Shown: positions 18,426-27,800, numbered from the stretch's first letter. The stretch: 64,000 nt of DNA from Amycolatopsis sp. FDAARGOS 1241 (GCF_016889705.1 NZ_CP069526.1:8212001-8276000); one strand, 5' to 3'. Numbers and translations: made by a program. Notes: generated by a model from the letters alone, not told the origin.

Positions 18426-19070
18426 TCAGGAGCGGGCGAACCACAGCACGTCCGGCTCGCCGCGCGGCACCGGGACCTCCACCACGCGCACGTCGGAGAA
18501 CCGCTCCCGCAGCCGGTCCGTGAACGCGGGCGCCGCGCCGGCGCTCCACACCGCCAGCACACCGCCAGGGCGCAGGAGCCGCGCGAGACCGTCCACTCCG
18601 GACTCTCCGTACAGCGACGCGTTGCCGGGCGTGACCGTCCACTCCGGACCGTTGTCGATGTCGAGGCACAGCGCGTCGAACTTCTCCGCACAGCCGGCCA
18701 GCCACGGCACCAGGTCCGCCTCGACGACCCGCACGCGCGGGTCCGCCAGGGCCGAACCGTGCACCTCACGTAGCGGACCCGTACAATTCCACGCGATGAC
18801 GGCCGGTTCGCGCTCCACCACCACAACCGCGCCCACCCGGGGATGATCCAGCGCCGCCCGCAGCGAAAACCCGACCCCGAGGCCGCCGATGAGCACCCGG
18901 GCACCCGCAGCCAGCAGGTCCGCGGCACCGGTCACGAGCAGGCGTTCGGACTCGCCGTTGCGGGTGTCCATGAGGAACACGCCGTTCTCGATCACCTCGA
19001 ACGCGTCGCCTTCGCGGCGGAGCACAAGTTCACCGCCCATGCCGTGGGCCACCTCCAGCACCTCAGCCAC
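18426..19070 (-). CDS. Spermidine synthase-like SAM-binding protein
   Basis: This 214-residue protein has a spermidine-synthase/methyltransferase-like fold. Key segments are VLIGGLGVGFSLRAALDH (nucleotide-binding loop, about residues 59-76), VVVVEREPAVIAW (acidic ribose-binding residue), DALCLDIDNGPEW and GLARLLRPGGVLAVWS. Related actinobacterial proteins are annotated as spermidine synthase or MnmC-like, but substrate specificity is not shown. It is divergent from the DUF1918 gene. Confidence 0.8.
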   Translation of the reverse strand: MAEVLEVAHGMGGELVLRREGDAFEVIENGVFLMDTRNGESERLLVTGAADLLAAGARVLIGGLGVGFSLRAALDHPRVGAVVVVEREPAVIAWNCTGPLREVHGSALADPRVRVVEADLVPWLAGCAEKFDALCLDIDNGPEWTVTPGNASLYGESGVDGLARLLRPGGVLAVWSAGAAPAFTDRLRERFSDVRVVEVPVPRGEPDVLWFARS

Positions 19071-19145
19071 GCGGCCAGCCTTTCACAACGGCCTGTACGC
19101 GACCGCGAGCCGCCCTTAGGCTGTGTAGCCAGGAGGTGAAACCTC

Positions 19146-19328
19146 ATGCGCGCGACAGTAGGAGACGAGATCCAGGTCCACGGCCGCACGGTGGGAGCGG
19201 CCGAGCAGCGCGCCGAGATCCTCGAGGTGCGCGGCCCGGACGGCTCACCGCCGTACGTGGTCCGGTTCACCGACGGGCACGAAGCTCTGCTGTACCCCGG
19301 ACCGGACTGCGAGATCAACCCGGATTAA
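19146..19328 (+). CDS. DUF1918 small protein
   Basis: This 60-residue protein matches DUF1918 of actinobacteria: ATVGDEIQVHGRTVG at the start and PPYVVRFTDGHEALLYPGPD near the end, a small beta-barrel-like domain. Function is unknown. An AGGAGG precedes the ATG. Its TAA stop overlaps the TAA of the convergent MFS gene (19325-19328). Confidence 0.92.
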   Translation: MRATVGDEIQVHGRTVGAAEQRAEILEVRGPDGSPPYVVRFTDGHEALLYPGPDCEINPD

Positions 19329-20515
19329 CCGACGGCCACTTCTTCGCGGACCGGCGCCCTGCGCGGCTCCCAGAAGAACGCCATCACCGCGACGGCCACC
19401 CCGGCGAGGACCGCCGCGACTTCCGGCAGCACCGTCGGGCCCGCCGACGTGAGCACGGCCCCGCCGACGACGCCGGAGAGACCGACACCGAGGTAGATCG
19501 CCGACGCGTTCAGCGAGAGCGCCAGCCCGGCGTGCCCGGGCGACAGCTCGATGAGCCGGTGCTGCATGGGCGGGTTGATCGCCCACGTGATCGTGCCCCA
19601 CACGAAGAACGTGACGCCCGCGCCCGCGACGGTCACCGACGTGAACGGCAGCAGCGCCATCACGACGGTCATCCCGGCCAGCACCACGAGCACCGGCACG
19701 CGCGCGCCCCACCGGTCGGCCGCGCGGCCGCCGAGGTAGTTGCCCAGCGCGCCGCCGACGCCGTAGCAGAACAGCAGCACGGTGACGGTGCCGCCGGTGA
19801 CACCGGCCGTCGCGGCGAGCAGCGACGAAGACAGCGTGTAGACCATGAACGCGCCGAGGCACGCGAGCACGGTCGTGATGAGCAGCGCGACCACGCGCTT
19901 GTCCCGCGCCAACGCGAAGCGCTCGGCCAGCCGCACGGCCGGCGGCGGCGCGACGCGCGGCAGCACGAGGCGCACGGCGATCGCGCCCGCCAGCGACAGC
20001 ACGCCGACGAGCAGGAACGCGGCCTGGTAGTCCCACTGTTGCGAGACCAGACTGCCGAGCGGCACCCCGAAGATCAGCGCGACCGTGAGGCCGCCGAACA
20101 CCAGCGCGACGGCGCGGCCGCGGCGTTCCGGCGTGGTCAGCTCTGCGGCGACGGCGCTGGCCGCCGGCGTGAACACCGCGGCGCCGACGGCCGTGACGAC
20201 CCGCGCGACCAGCAGCGTGCCGTAGCCCGGCGCGACGGCGGCGAACAGGTTGCCGACGCCGGTCACGGCGAGCGCGGCCACCAGCAGCGTCCGGCGCTCC
20301 CAGCGGCCGGTCAGCGCCGCGAACAGCGGCGAGCCGAGTGCGTACGCGATGGCGAAGGACGTGACGAGCTGCGCGGCCGCGGTGGCGGAGACGTGCAGCT
20401 CGGAGACGAGCGACGGCAGGAGCCCGGCCACGATGTAGCCGCTGGTGCCGACCCCGAAGGCCCCGAACGCCAGCACGGCGTTTCGCGAGTTCCCGGTGGA
20501 AGTGGCGCTGGACAT
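19325..20515 (-). CDS. MFS transporter, DHA1 drug-exporter type
   Basis: The 396-residue major facilitator has twelve predicted helices. The N-terminal GAFGVGTSGYIVAGLLPSLV and the loop LTGRWERR after helix 2 are typical of DHA1 drug:H+ antiporters of the Cmx/AraJ type. The substrate is not known. I start at ATG 20515 (MSSATSTGNSR); the frame stays open far upstream only because of GC-rich composition. It is divergent from the arsR-type gene, whose promoter carries repeated motifs, so that regulator probably controls this exporter. Confidence 0.9.
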   Translation of the reverse strand: MSSATSTGNSRNAVLAFGAFGVGTSGYIVAGLLPSLVSELHVSATAAAQLVTSFAIAYALGSPLFAALTGRWERRTLLVAALAVTGVGNLFAAVAPGYGTLLVARVVTAVGAAVFTPAASAVAAELTTPERRGRAVALVFGGLTVALIFGVPLGSLVSQQWDYQAAFLLVGVLSLAGAIAVRLVLPRVAPPPAVRLAERFALARDKRVVALLITTVLACLGAFMVYTLSSSLLAATAGVTGGTVTVLLFCYGVGGALGNYLGGRAADRWGARVPVLVVLAGMTVVMALLPFTSVTVAGAGVTFFVWGTITWAINPPMQHRLIELSPGHAGLALSLNASAIYLGVGLSGVVGGAVLTSAGPTVLPEVAAVLAGVAVAVMAFFWEPRRAPVREEVAVG

Positions 20516-20563
20516 GAACGTGCCCCCAAGGGATGAAGCGGATTGGTTCGACGAACGTCGTAG

Positions 20564-20617
20564 TTCGATGACGACCGTACACGCCTCCCCTGACAATTTC
20601 GAGGATCGTCGTACTAT
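20564..20617 (+). promoter_or_regulatory. arsR promoter with 17-bp direct repeats
   Basis: TTCGATGACGACCGTAC (20564-20580) is repeated imperfectly as TTCGAGGATCGTCGTAC (20598-20614), 34 bases apart. The second copy overlaps the -10 hexamer TACTAT (20612-20617), which pairs with a -35-like CTGACA (20590-20595) at 16 bases. The ATG begins six bases after the -10 hexamer, so the mRNA should be leaderless. The repeats are likely ArsR operators also facing the divergent exporter. Confidence 0.6.
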
Positions 20618-20623
20618 GGACGC

Positions 20624-20947
20624 ATGCCGGCCACCACGCACCTGAGCCCGCTCGTCCACCCCGAGCGCGACGAGATCACCGTCGAGGGCGTGCTGCGCGC
20701 GCTCGCGGACCCCGTGCGTCTGGCGATCGTGCGCCAGCTGGCCGCCGCGGGCACCGAGGTCTCGTGCGGCGGGCTCGACGTGCCGGTGACGAAATCCACA
20801 CTCACCCACCACCTCGGGATCCTGCGCCAGGCCGGGGTGACCAGCGGCCGGCAGGAGGGCACGACCCGGTTCAACTCGTTGCGGCGCAACGATCTCGACG
20901 ACCTGTTCCCCGGACTGCTCGACGGTGTGCTCGCCGCGCGCCGCTGA
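20624..20947 (+). CDS. ArsR family winged-helix regulator
   Basis: The 107-residue repressor has a winged helix with LRALADPVRLAIVRQLA (about residues 25-41) and the recognition region VTKSTLTHHLGILRQAG (55-71), followed by a wing (SGRQEGTTRF). The Cys-rich metal box of classical ArsR/SmtB (ELCVCDL) is missing; only one Cys (SCGGL) is visible. It may sense something other than arsenite. The neighbouring divergent MFS exporter is the obvious target. Confidence 0.9.
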   Translation: MPATTHLSPLVHPERDEITVEGVLRALADPVRLAIVRQLAAAGTEVSCGGLDVPVTKSTLTHHLGILRQAGVTSGRQEGTTRFNSLRRNDLDDLFPGLLDGVLAARR

Positions 20948-21021
20948 CGGTCGCGCTACGTGAACAGCCTCACGCCGATACCGGGATGACAAACCCCGTC
21001 CGGTCGGTTGGAGTGGTGTGG

Positions 21022-21056
21022 GACAGCACGACGACGTCGGGGCTGTCTTGTTTTTT
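21022..21056 (+). terminator. Intrinsic terminator after arsR
   Basis: GACAGC (21022-21027) pairs with GCTGTC (21042-21047), with an inner GAC/GTC pairing, and is followed by TTGTTTTTT. It ends the arsR transcript, or could act as an attenuator if transcription continues into the next MFS gene. Confidence 0.75.
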
Positions 21057-21064
21057 GGCCGCTT

Positions 21065-21080
21065 TCTAAAGCGCTTCAGA
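21065..21080. promoter_or_regulatory. LacI-family-like operator
   Basis: TCTAAAGCGCTTCAGA is a palindrome around a central CG, symmetric at 14 of 16 positions. The core AAGCGCTT is typical of LacI/PurR-type operators. It lies 51 bases before the second MFS gene; no LacI gene is in the window. Confidence 0.4.
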
Positions 21081-21130
21081 TCGGGTTTGACCCGGACTGA
21101 GAGTAATCGATTTCTCACGGAAGGAGAGCC

Positions 21131-22315
21131 GTGCCCGTCGCGTTGCTCGCGCTCGCCATCGGTGCCTTCGGCATCGGGACCACCGAGTTCGTGATGATGG
21201 GTGTGCTGCCCCAGGCCGCCGCGGACTTCCACATCGCCATCCCCACCGCCGGCTACTTCATCTCCGCCTACGCGCTCGGCGTCGTCATCGGCGCCCCGCT
21301 GCTGACCGCGGTGGCCGTGCGGCTGCCGCGCAAGACGATGCTGCTCGCGATGATGGGCCTGTTCACGCTGGGCAACGGCCTGTTCGCGCTCTCGCCGAAC
21401 CAAGCGTTCGGCGTGCTGTTCCGCTTCCTGGCCGGCCTGCCCCACGGCGCGTTCTTCGGCGCCGGGGCGGTGGTCGCGTCGAGCCTGGTCAAGCCGGGCG
21501 ATCGCGCGAAGGCCGTGTCGATGATGTTCATGGGTCTCACGCTGGCGAACGTCGTCGGCGTGCCGCTCGGGACGCTGCTGGGCCAGCAGGTCGGCTGGCG
21601 GGCGACGTTCGGAGTGGTGGCCCTGATCGGACTGCTGGCAGCCGGGGCCATTGCCAAGCTGGTGCCGCACCAAGGCCGTCCGGCCGAGGCTTCGCTGCGC
21701 GGTGAGCTGAGTGCGTTCCGGCGGCCGCAGGTGTGGCTGGCGCTGGCGATCGTGACCTTCGGGCTGGGCGGCGTGTTCGCGTGCCTGTCCTACATCGCGC
21801 CGATGCTGACGGACGTCACCGGCTTCTCGCCCGCGGACGTGACGCTGCTGCTGTCCCTGGCAGGCGTCGGCATGACCGTCGGCAACTACCTGGGCGGGCG
21901 GCTCGCCGACCGCGCGCTGATGCCTTCGTTGTACGCCGCGATGCTTTCGCTGGCCGTGGTGCTGGGGATCTTCACGCTGACGGCGCAGTCCAAGGTCGGC
22001 GCCGCGATCACGATCTTCTTCGTCGGCGTCGCCGGCTTCATGATCGGCCCGATGATGCAGACCCGCATCATGCAGAAGGCCGGTGGGACTCCGTCGCTGG
22101 TTTCCGCGGCCGTGCAATCGGCCTTCAACATCGCCAACTCGATCGGCGCGTACCTCGGCGGGCTGGTGATCGCCGGTGGTCTGGGCCTCGTGGCGCCCAA
22201 CTGGGTGGGCGCCACGCTGGCCGTGCTCGGCCTGTCCATCGCGGCGGTGTCGGGGACGTTGGACCGGCGGGATGCCCGGGCCGAGGAGCAGCGGGAGCTG
22301 GCGTTGGCTTCGTAG
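21131..22315 (+). CDS. MFS transporter, DHA1 family
   Basis: A second, 394-residue major facilitator of the DHA1/AraJ type has about twelve helices. ALAIGAFGIGTTEFVMMGVL at the start is highly characteristic of the Cmx/AraJ/YdhP exporters, and VAVRLPRKTMLL corresponds to the conserved loop after helix 2. The GTG start is preceded by GGAAGGAG. The substrate is unknown. It differs clearly from the exporter at 19325-20515, so the two are not a recent duplication. A strong terminator follows 26 bases after the stop. Confidence 0.93.
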   Translation: MPVALLALAIGAFGIGTTEFVMMGVLPQAAADFHIAIPTAGYFISAYALGVVIGAPLLTAVAVRLPRKTMLLAMMGLFTLGNGLFALSPNQAFGVLFRFLAGLPHGAFFGAGAVVASSLVKPGDRAKAVSMMFMGLTLANVVGVPLGTLLGQQVGWRATFGVVALIGLLAAGAIAKLVPHQGRPAEASLRGELSAFRRPQVWLALAIVTFGLGGVFACLSYIAPMLTDVTGFSPADVTLLLSLAGVGMTVGNYLGGRLADRALMPSLYAAMLSLAVVLGIFTLTAQSKVGAAITIFFVGVAGFMIGPMMQTRIMQKAGGTPSLVSAAVQSAFNIANSIGAYLGGLVIAGGLGLVAPNWVGATLAVLGLSIAAVSGTLDRRDARAEEQRELALAS

Positions 22316-22341
22316 GGGTTCGGTTTCTCGGCTGTCTTGCG

Positions 22342-22378
22342 GTGGCCCCGCACCTGGGTCTCGGGTGCGGGGCCACTT
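22342..22378 (+). terminator. Left flanking terminator hairpin of the palindrome array
   Basis: Perfect 13-bp arms GTGGCCCCGCACC and GGTGCGGGGCCAC enclose nine bases and are followed by TT. It terminates the MFS gene. The same arms recur at 23351-23388. Confidence 0.85.
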
Positions 22379-22380
22379 CG

Positions 22381-23349
22381 CGCCCGGGGACCGCTCGTGC
22401 GGGATGCGGTGGCACGAGTGGACCGGTCGCGCTCGAGCTGCGTGCGCGAACGGCCCACTCGCGCTGGCCGCGATGTGCGAACGGTCCGCTCGCTCCACCC
22501 GGAATTCACGAACGGAGCGATCGCACGGGCCTCACAGCGCGGCGCGAATGGACCGGTCGCGCTGCTCAACTGCGCGAAGGGACCACTCGCACGCCTGCCG
22601 ACGCTCGATGGAACCGCTTGTCGCGCACCAGCAGAAGCACGATCGGACCGCTCGCGCACCAGCAGACGCGAGGGGACCGGTCGCCCCTGGCTGAGCCGCG
22701 AGCGGGCCGGTCACACCCGGATCGAGTCACGACGGGACCGCTCGCCCCCCAGTCAAGTCACGACAGGACCACCCGCCCCAGTTGAGCCGCGACGGGACCA
22801 CTCGGACTGGGCAGGGGCGCGAAGGGACCACTCGCGCACCGGCAGACACGCGAAGGGACCGGTCGCCGCCTGGCTGAGCCGCGAGCGGGCCGGTCACACC
22901 CGGATCGAGTCACGACGGGACCGCTCGCCCCCAGTCAAGTCACGACGGGACCGCTCGCCCCCAGTTGAGCCGCGACGGGATCGGGCAGGGGCGCGAAGGG
23001 ACCACTCGCGCACCGGCAGCGTCGCGAAAGGTCAAGTCGTGCTGGAGGAGGGCACGAGAGGGCCACTCGAACCAAGCCGGGCACACGACGGGACCATTCG
23101 CGCCCCGGGCCAGCCACACGACCGGTCCAGTCGTGCCGAGCGATAGCGCGCGAACGGACCCGCCCGGACCAGAACCAGGAACTCGACGGGACCGTTAGCC
23201 TCCGAACCAGACAGCGCGACCAGTCCAGTCGTGCCGAGCGATAGCGCGCGAACGGACCCGCCCGGACCAATGCGGCACGAAGGGACCGTTCGCCCAGCGA
23301 ACCAGCCGGCGCGAGTGGCCCAGTCACGCCGGCCAGCCCCCAGAAACGA
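22381..23349. repeat. Array of about 30 imperfect palindromic repeats
   Basis: Roughly 970 bases contain about 30 units of 27-35 bases. Each centres on CGA-NN-GGNCC-NN-TCG, for example CGAAGGGACCACTCG, CGACGGGACCGCTCG and CGAGTGGACCGGTCG. The core is an odd-length palindrome with a one-base centre. Higher-order duplications are visible: 22673-22845 recurs at 22855-23019, and about 55 bases at 23119-23173 recur at 23217-23271. Unit lengths are not multiples of three, so a coding role is unlikely although frames stay open. Spacers are themselves repeated, unlike CRISPR. Function is unknown. Confidence 0.85.
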
Positions 23350-23350
23350 C

Positions 23351-23388
23351 AGTGGCCCCGCACCCAACCACCCGGGTGCGGGGCCACT
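23351..23388 (-). terminator. Right flanking terminator hairpin of the palindrome array
   Basis: Perfect 15-bp arms AGTGGCCCCGCACCC and GGGTGCGGGGCCACT enclose eight bases. It lies 16 bases beyond the DUF3017 stop and probably ends the folD-DUF3017 transcript. The arms match the hairpin at 22342-22376. Confidence 0.8.
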
Positions 23389-23403
23389 CCGACGTCCGAA
23401 CCC

Positions 23404-23742
23404 TCACGAAGACAGGTCGAAAGGTCCACCCGTGATCGTCAGCGCGATGTAGAACACCGCCGCACACAGGGCGGCGTACGTGACCACGTCGACGACCTTC
23501 CCGCGGATCGCCAGCAGGCCCACGCGGTCCTCGGGCAGCACCGCCCGCAGCAGGCCGCCCACGAGCAGCGCCACGCCGACCAGCACGGCCCCCTCACGCC
23601 AGTGGTACTGGAGGATGCGCAGCGCGGCGGCGAGCACCAGCAGGACCACCACCCCGAACGGCACGTGCACGGTCCACGGCCGGGAGGGGCGGGGCCGGTC
23701 GCTGCCGGAGGGGCCGCGGTGGCGGGAGGCGGTCATGGCCAT
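23404..23742 (-). CDS. DUF3017 family membrane protein
   Basis: The 112-residue protein has three hydrophobic segments, around VPFGVVVLLVLAAALRIL, GAVLVGVALLVGGLL and VVTYAALCAAVFYIALTI. It corresponds to DUF3017, which in actinobacteria commonly follows folD. The ATG overlaps the folD stop by one base (TGATG), indicating coupling; a second ATG six bases on is an alternative. Function is unknown. Confidence 0.85.
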   Translation of the reverse strand: MAMTASRHRGPSGSDRPRPSRPWTVHVPFGVVVLLVLAAALRILQYHWREGAVLVGVALLVGGLLRAVLPEDRVGLLAIRGKVVDVVTYAALCAAVFYIALTITGGPFDLSS

Positions 23743-24605
23743 CAGGCGGCGGCCGCGCGTTCCGCGGCTTCGACCACATTGGACACGAGCATCGCGCGGG
23801 TCATGGGGCCCACGCCGCCCGGGTTCGGGGACAGCCAGCCCGCGACGGAGGCCACGCCGGGGTCCACGTCGCCGGTGAGCTTGCCGTCGACGTGGGACAC
23901 GCCGACGTCCAGGACGGCCGCGCCGGGGGCCACCATGTCGGGCTTGATGATGCCGGGCACGCCGGCGGCGGCGATCACGATGTCGGCGCGGCGGACCTCG
24001 GCGGCGAGGTCGCGGGTGCCGGTGTGGCAGAGCGTCACGGTCGAGTTCTCGCTGCGCCGCGTGAGCAGCAGGCCCATCGTGCGGCCGACGGTGATGCCGC
24101 GGCCGACGACCGTCACGCGCGCGCCGTTGAGCTCGACGCCGTGGCGCTTGAGCAGCTCGACGATCCCGTACGGCGTGGCCGGCAGCGGCCCCCGCTGGCC
24201 GAGCACGAGCCGGCCGAGGCTGGTGGGCGCGAGGCCGTCCGCGTCCTTGTCCGGGTCGATTCGCTCGAGCACACGGTTCGCGTCGAGGTGCTTCGGCAGG
24301 GGCAGCTGCACGATGTAGCCGTGGCACGCCGGGTCGGCGTTGAGGTCGTCGATGACGGCCTCGAGCTTCTCCTGCGAGATGTCCGCGGGCAGGTCACGGC
24401 GGATCGAGTTGACGCCGATCTTCGCGCTGTCCGCGTGCTTCATCCGCACATACGAGTGCGAGCCCGGGTCGTCGCCGACCAGCACCGTGCCCAACCCAGG
24501 GACGATGCCCCGCTCTGCGAGCACAGCCACCCGCGGGCGCAGCTCCGCGAAAATGGCGTCCTTCGTGGCCTTGCCGTCCAGAATCTTCGCCGTCACGGTC
24601 ACCAT
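23742..24605 (-). CDS. folD: Bifunctional methylenetetrahydrofolate dehydrogenase/cyclohydrolase
   Basis: FolD interconverts 5,10-methylene-THF, methenyl-THF and 10-formyl-THF using NADP, supplying formyl groups for purine synthesis (purN and purH are also in this window). The 287-residue protein has [15 protein letters not shown] with the catalytic Lys (about residue 56), the signature [12 protein letters not shown], the dinucleotide-binding [14 protein letters not shown] and the terminal [14 protein letters not shown]. Start is ATG 24605. DUF3017 is translationally coupled downstream. Confidence 0.96.
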   Translation of the reverse strand: MVTVTAKILDGKATKDAIFAELRPRVAVLAERGIVPGLGTVLVGDDPGSHSYVRMKHADSAKIGVNSIRRDLPADISQEKLEAVIDDLNADPACHGYIVQLPLPKHLDANRVLERIDPDKDADGLAPTSLGRLVLGQRGPLPATPYGIVELLKRHGVELNGARVTVVGRGITVGRTMGLLLTRRSENSTVTLCHTGTRDLAAEVRRADIVIAAAGVPGIIKPDMVAPGAAVLDVGVSHVDGKLTGDVDPGVASVAGWLSPNPGGVGPMTRAMLVSNVVEAAERAAAA

Positions 24606-24831
24606 TCTCGCAAAGAGCCGGTCGTCACCGGATCGCGCCCGGGGCGCACACGCAGCGTGCTCGGCGGACCACCCGATCGGCCCGCGCGTCGCAGCCGGAC
24701 GCGCGGGATCACCCGACGTAGACTCCTCGTCACCCCCGGCGCCGGGACCCGCACGAGCTTGATGATCTTGAACATCCCGCGTCGCCCGAGGTCAGACCGC
24801 ACGCGAGTGGCAAAAGACCCATGCGGGGTGC

Positions 24832-24847
24832 GTTCGCGCGCGCGAAC
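24832..24847. promoter_or_regulatory. Perfect 16-bp palindrome upstream of the TNT gene
   Basis: GTTCGCGCGCGCGAAC is a perfect palindrome ending 15 bases before the GTG of the TNT gene. Its position fits an operator. No regulator is assigned. Confidence 0.45.
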
Positions 24848-24862
24848 AGTCAAAATGTTCAC

Positions 24863-27800
24863 GTGGCACAACCGACGACGCAGCTGAACGCGACCGAGCA
24901 AGACACACTGGTCAAGCAGATCGGGCTCGCTCTGCTGCGCGCAGCCCCGCGCGACTGGCGCAAGGTCACGGTGGAGTACCGGGCCGTCGGCCGGTACCAC
25001 GAGCTGACGGGCGACATCCGCACCGAAGACGGCACCGCCCAGGACTGGGTCGCCACCCACGACATCGCGACGCTGTTCGGCCGGCTGCGCGCCGGCATGT
25101 ACCGCGACGGGCGCGGCACCTGGTTCAACGCGCGCTACCAGCTCGACCACCCGTCCAGCTACAACCTGGAGTACAACCGCGAGGAACCCGTCTGGCGCCT
25201 CGCGCCGCCGCCGCAGGCCTACCAGGACGAGCTGCGCATGTTCCCCCGCACCGAGGAGAACGTGCCGGAGTGGCTGATCCGCCGGCTGTCGGGCCTCGGC
25301 CCCGAGCAGCCCGGCCCGCACTTCCGCATCGCACGCATCTTCGACACGATCGGACCCGCGGGCCGGCCCGTGATCAACCGGCCCGACCTCGACGTCGCGG
25401 AGCAGAACCGCCTGCTCGAGTACCTCGACCACGCGCCGGTGGTCGTGCAGGACCGCGGCTACGACATCGACCGGCTCGCGCAGGCACCCGAGGCGACCGT
25501 GCCCGTGGCGTTCCACAGCGACGGCCAGTGGATCTGGCCCGCGGCCGTGAACTTCTACCTGCGTCAGTACGGCGTCTCGCCCGAGCCGGACCTGGTGGAG
25601 CACATCCGCGCCAACGGCTTCCAGCTCCCGCAGGTGGACGACCTGGCGTTGCAGGGTGCCGCCGCCTACCTCACGCGCGGTAGCCAGCAGCCGCCGCAGC
25701 AGCGGCCGGGTCCGCCGCCGCAGCAGCCGCCGGTGCAGCAGCAGCCCGCTCCCCCGGCGCCGCCCGCCGCAGCACCGCCGGCCCCGGCCCCCGAGCCGCC
25801 GGCGCCGGTCGACGTGCCGCTCGCCGTGCACACGCCGCCGGCCGAGGCCGACGAGCCGACGAAGCCGCCGTTCGACCAGGGCTTCGACGGCGCCGCCCCG
25901 CACGGCGAGCAGCCGGGTGAGGGCGGCCGGCCGTTCGAGGACGAGCAGTACCACGACGACGAGTTCGACGACCGCTTCGCGGACGAGGACGGCTACGACG
26001 ACGAGCAGCACGCGGAGTTCGAACCGGCCCACGACCAGACGTCCAACGGCCAGGGCGCGACGCCGCCGGCCGAGCGCACCGCCCTGTACGCGCCGGTCGA
26101 CCCGAGCGCCGCGCCGCCACAGCAGCACGAAGAGCAGCGAACGGCCCTGTACGAGCCGGTGGACCCGACCGTGGCCCCGCCGGAGGAGGACGCCGAGCAG
26201 ACCGCGCTGTACGCGCCCGTCGACGCGGCGGGTCCGGCGCCCACCGGGCAACAGCCGCTCGAAGAAGAGCCGGTGCTGTTCACCCACGGCGACGAGCAAG
26301 CGGCCCGCGACGAACCGGCCCCGCCGCGCGGCGAGCAGCACGCCGCGCTCTACGCGCCGGCCGACCGCGACGAAGACACGCAGACGCACTTCGACAGCCG
26401 GCGTTTCGACGACGGTGGTCAGTACGAAGAATCCGGGCAGTACGACGAGGGTGGCCACTTCGAGGGCGAACAGCACTTCGAGGACGGCCAGTACGAGGAA
26501 GCCGGCCAGTACGAAGGCCGGCAGTTCGAAGACAACGAGCACTACGCCGCCGAGGACCACCGCGAGACCGGTGCGCCCGCCGACCGGGAGCCGGACTTCG
26601 ACCCGGGCCCGCCGACCACGATGATCACGCCGGACGAGGGCGTGCCGGGTCTGATGCCCCTACCGACCGAGTCCGCGATCCCCGCTCGGCCGCCCGCTCG
26701 CCCGGAACCGCCGCAGACTCCGCCGCCGGCGCCCGAACCGCAGCAGGCCCCGCCCGCGAGGGCCACGCAGCAGCCACCGCAGCCGCCGCGCCGGGAGTTG
26801 CCCGCCGACCCGGTGCTCGCCAAGTTGCAGACGCGGCTCGACGAGCTGGAGGTGCCGGAGGCCGCATACCGGCTGGGCACGTCGACCGAACGCGGCTGGA
26901 CGGTCGAAGAGGTGGACGAGGGCTGGCGCGTCGGCTGGTACGACGGCGAGCTGATCAACCCGGCGGTGTTCGGCGACGCCGACGACGCCGCCGCGTTCAT
27001 GCTCGGCAAGGTCCTGCTGCACCCCGACGGCCACGAGCCCGCCGAGGAGCAGCCGGAGCCGCCGGCCGCGCCGGCTCCGGACCCCGTGGCCGACGCCCCG
27101 AAGCCGCCGGTGGTGGCGACGCTCTCGCCGGAGATCGCGACGGGTTCGTTCCCGGTCCGGCCGCGCGAGAACGTGCCGCCGCAGGAGCAGACGTCGTTCA
27201 CCCCGGCCGAGGAGCTCTTCGCCGACGACGACGAGCCGCCCGCGCGGCAGGCGCCGCCGGCCCCGCCCGTCCCGCCGACTCAGGTCGCCCCGCCCGTGCA
27301 GCCGCCGCGCCGCGAGCCGCCAGTCGCGCCGCCCACCCAGGTCACACCGCCCGTTCCGCCGCTCGGTGGGCCCGGCCTGCCGGGTGGGCCCGGTGCGCTG
27401 GGCGGGCCTGGCGGTCCGGGTGCGCCCGGCGGGCCTGGCCTCGGCGGGCCGGGTGGTCCCGGCGGTCCGGGTGCGCCGGTTGCGCCGCCGCGTCGCGAGG
27501 AGCCGGTGCGCGCCAACGGAGCGCCGCGCACGGCCGCGGCCGCCAACGGCTCCGGCAACAACCAGTGGCCGATCTCGCCGCTGTCGGGTGAGCCGCCACT
27601 GACGCTGTTCCGCGGCAAGGAGATGCGTGAACTGCCGGCCGGCAGCGAGCTCGACCGCTTCGGCGGCCCGAGCGGCAACCTGACCTACGCCGCGGGCACG
27701 CCGTTCGAGGAGCGGTCGCTGGTGCCGGAGTGGATCAACCGGCCGTACCACGTGTACCGCGTGCAGCGTCCGCTGGAGACGCTCGCCGGGGTCGCGATCC

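Noticed and set aside
19325..22498. A 1057-codon minus-strand open frame
   Set aside because: Only its 3' part (up to 20515) is the MFS gene; the rest is antisense to arsR and the second MFS gene.
22337..23146. A 269-codon open frame across the palindrome array
   Set aside because: Unit lengths are not multiples of three, there is no ribosome binding site, and frames are open on both strands because of GC-rich repeats.
22381..23349. CRISPR array
   Set aside because: Repeats are imperfect, unit length varies, the intervening sequences are themselves duplicated and no cas genes are nearby.
24599..24771. 57-codon minus-strand ORF starting [10 protein letters not shown] between folD and the TNT gene
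   Set aside because: No clear ribosome binding site or family, and its Arg/Gly/Pro-rich end looks like noncoding GC-rich sequence; kept only as a weak possibility.
24599..26560. 653-codon minus-strand frame opposite the TNT gene
   Set aside because: Shadow of the GC-rich TNT gene with no domain; the opposite strand carries clear family motifs.
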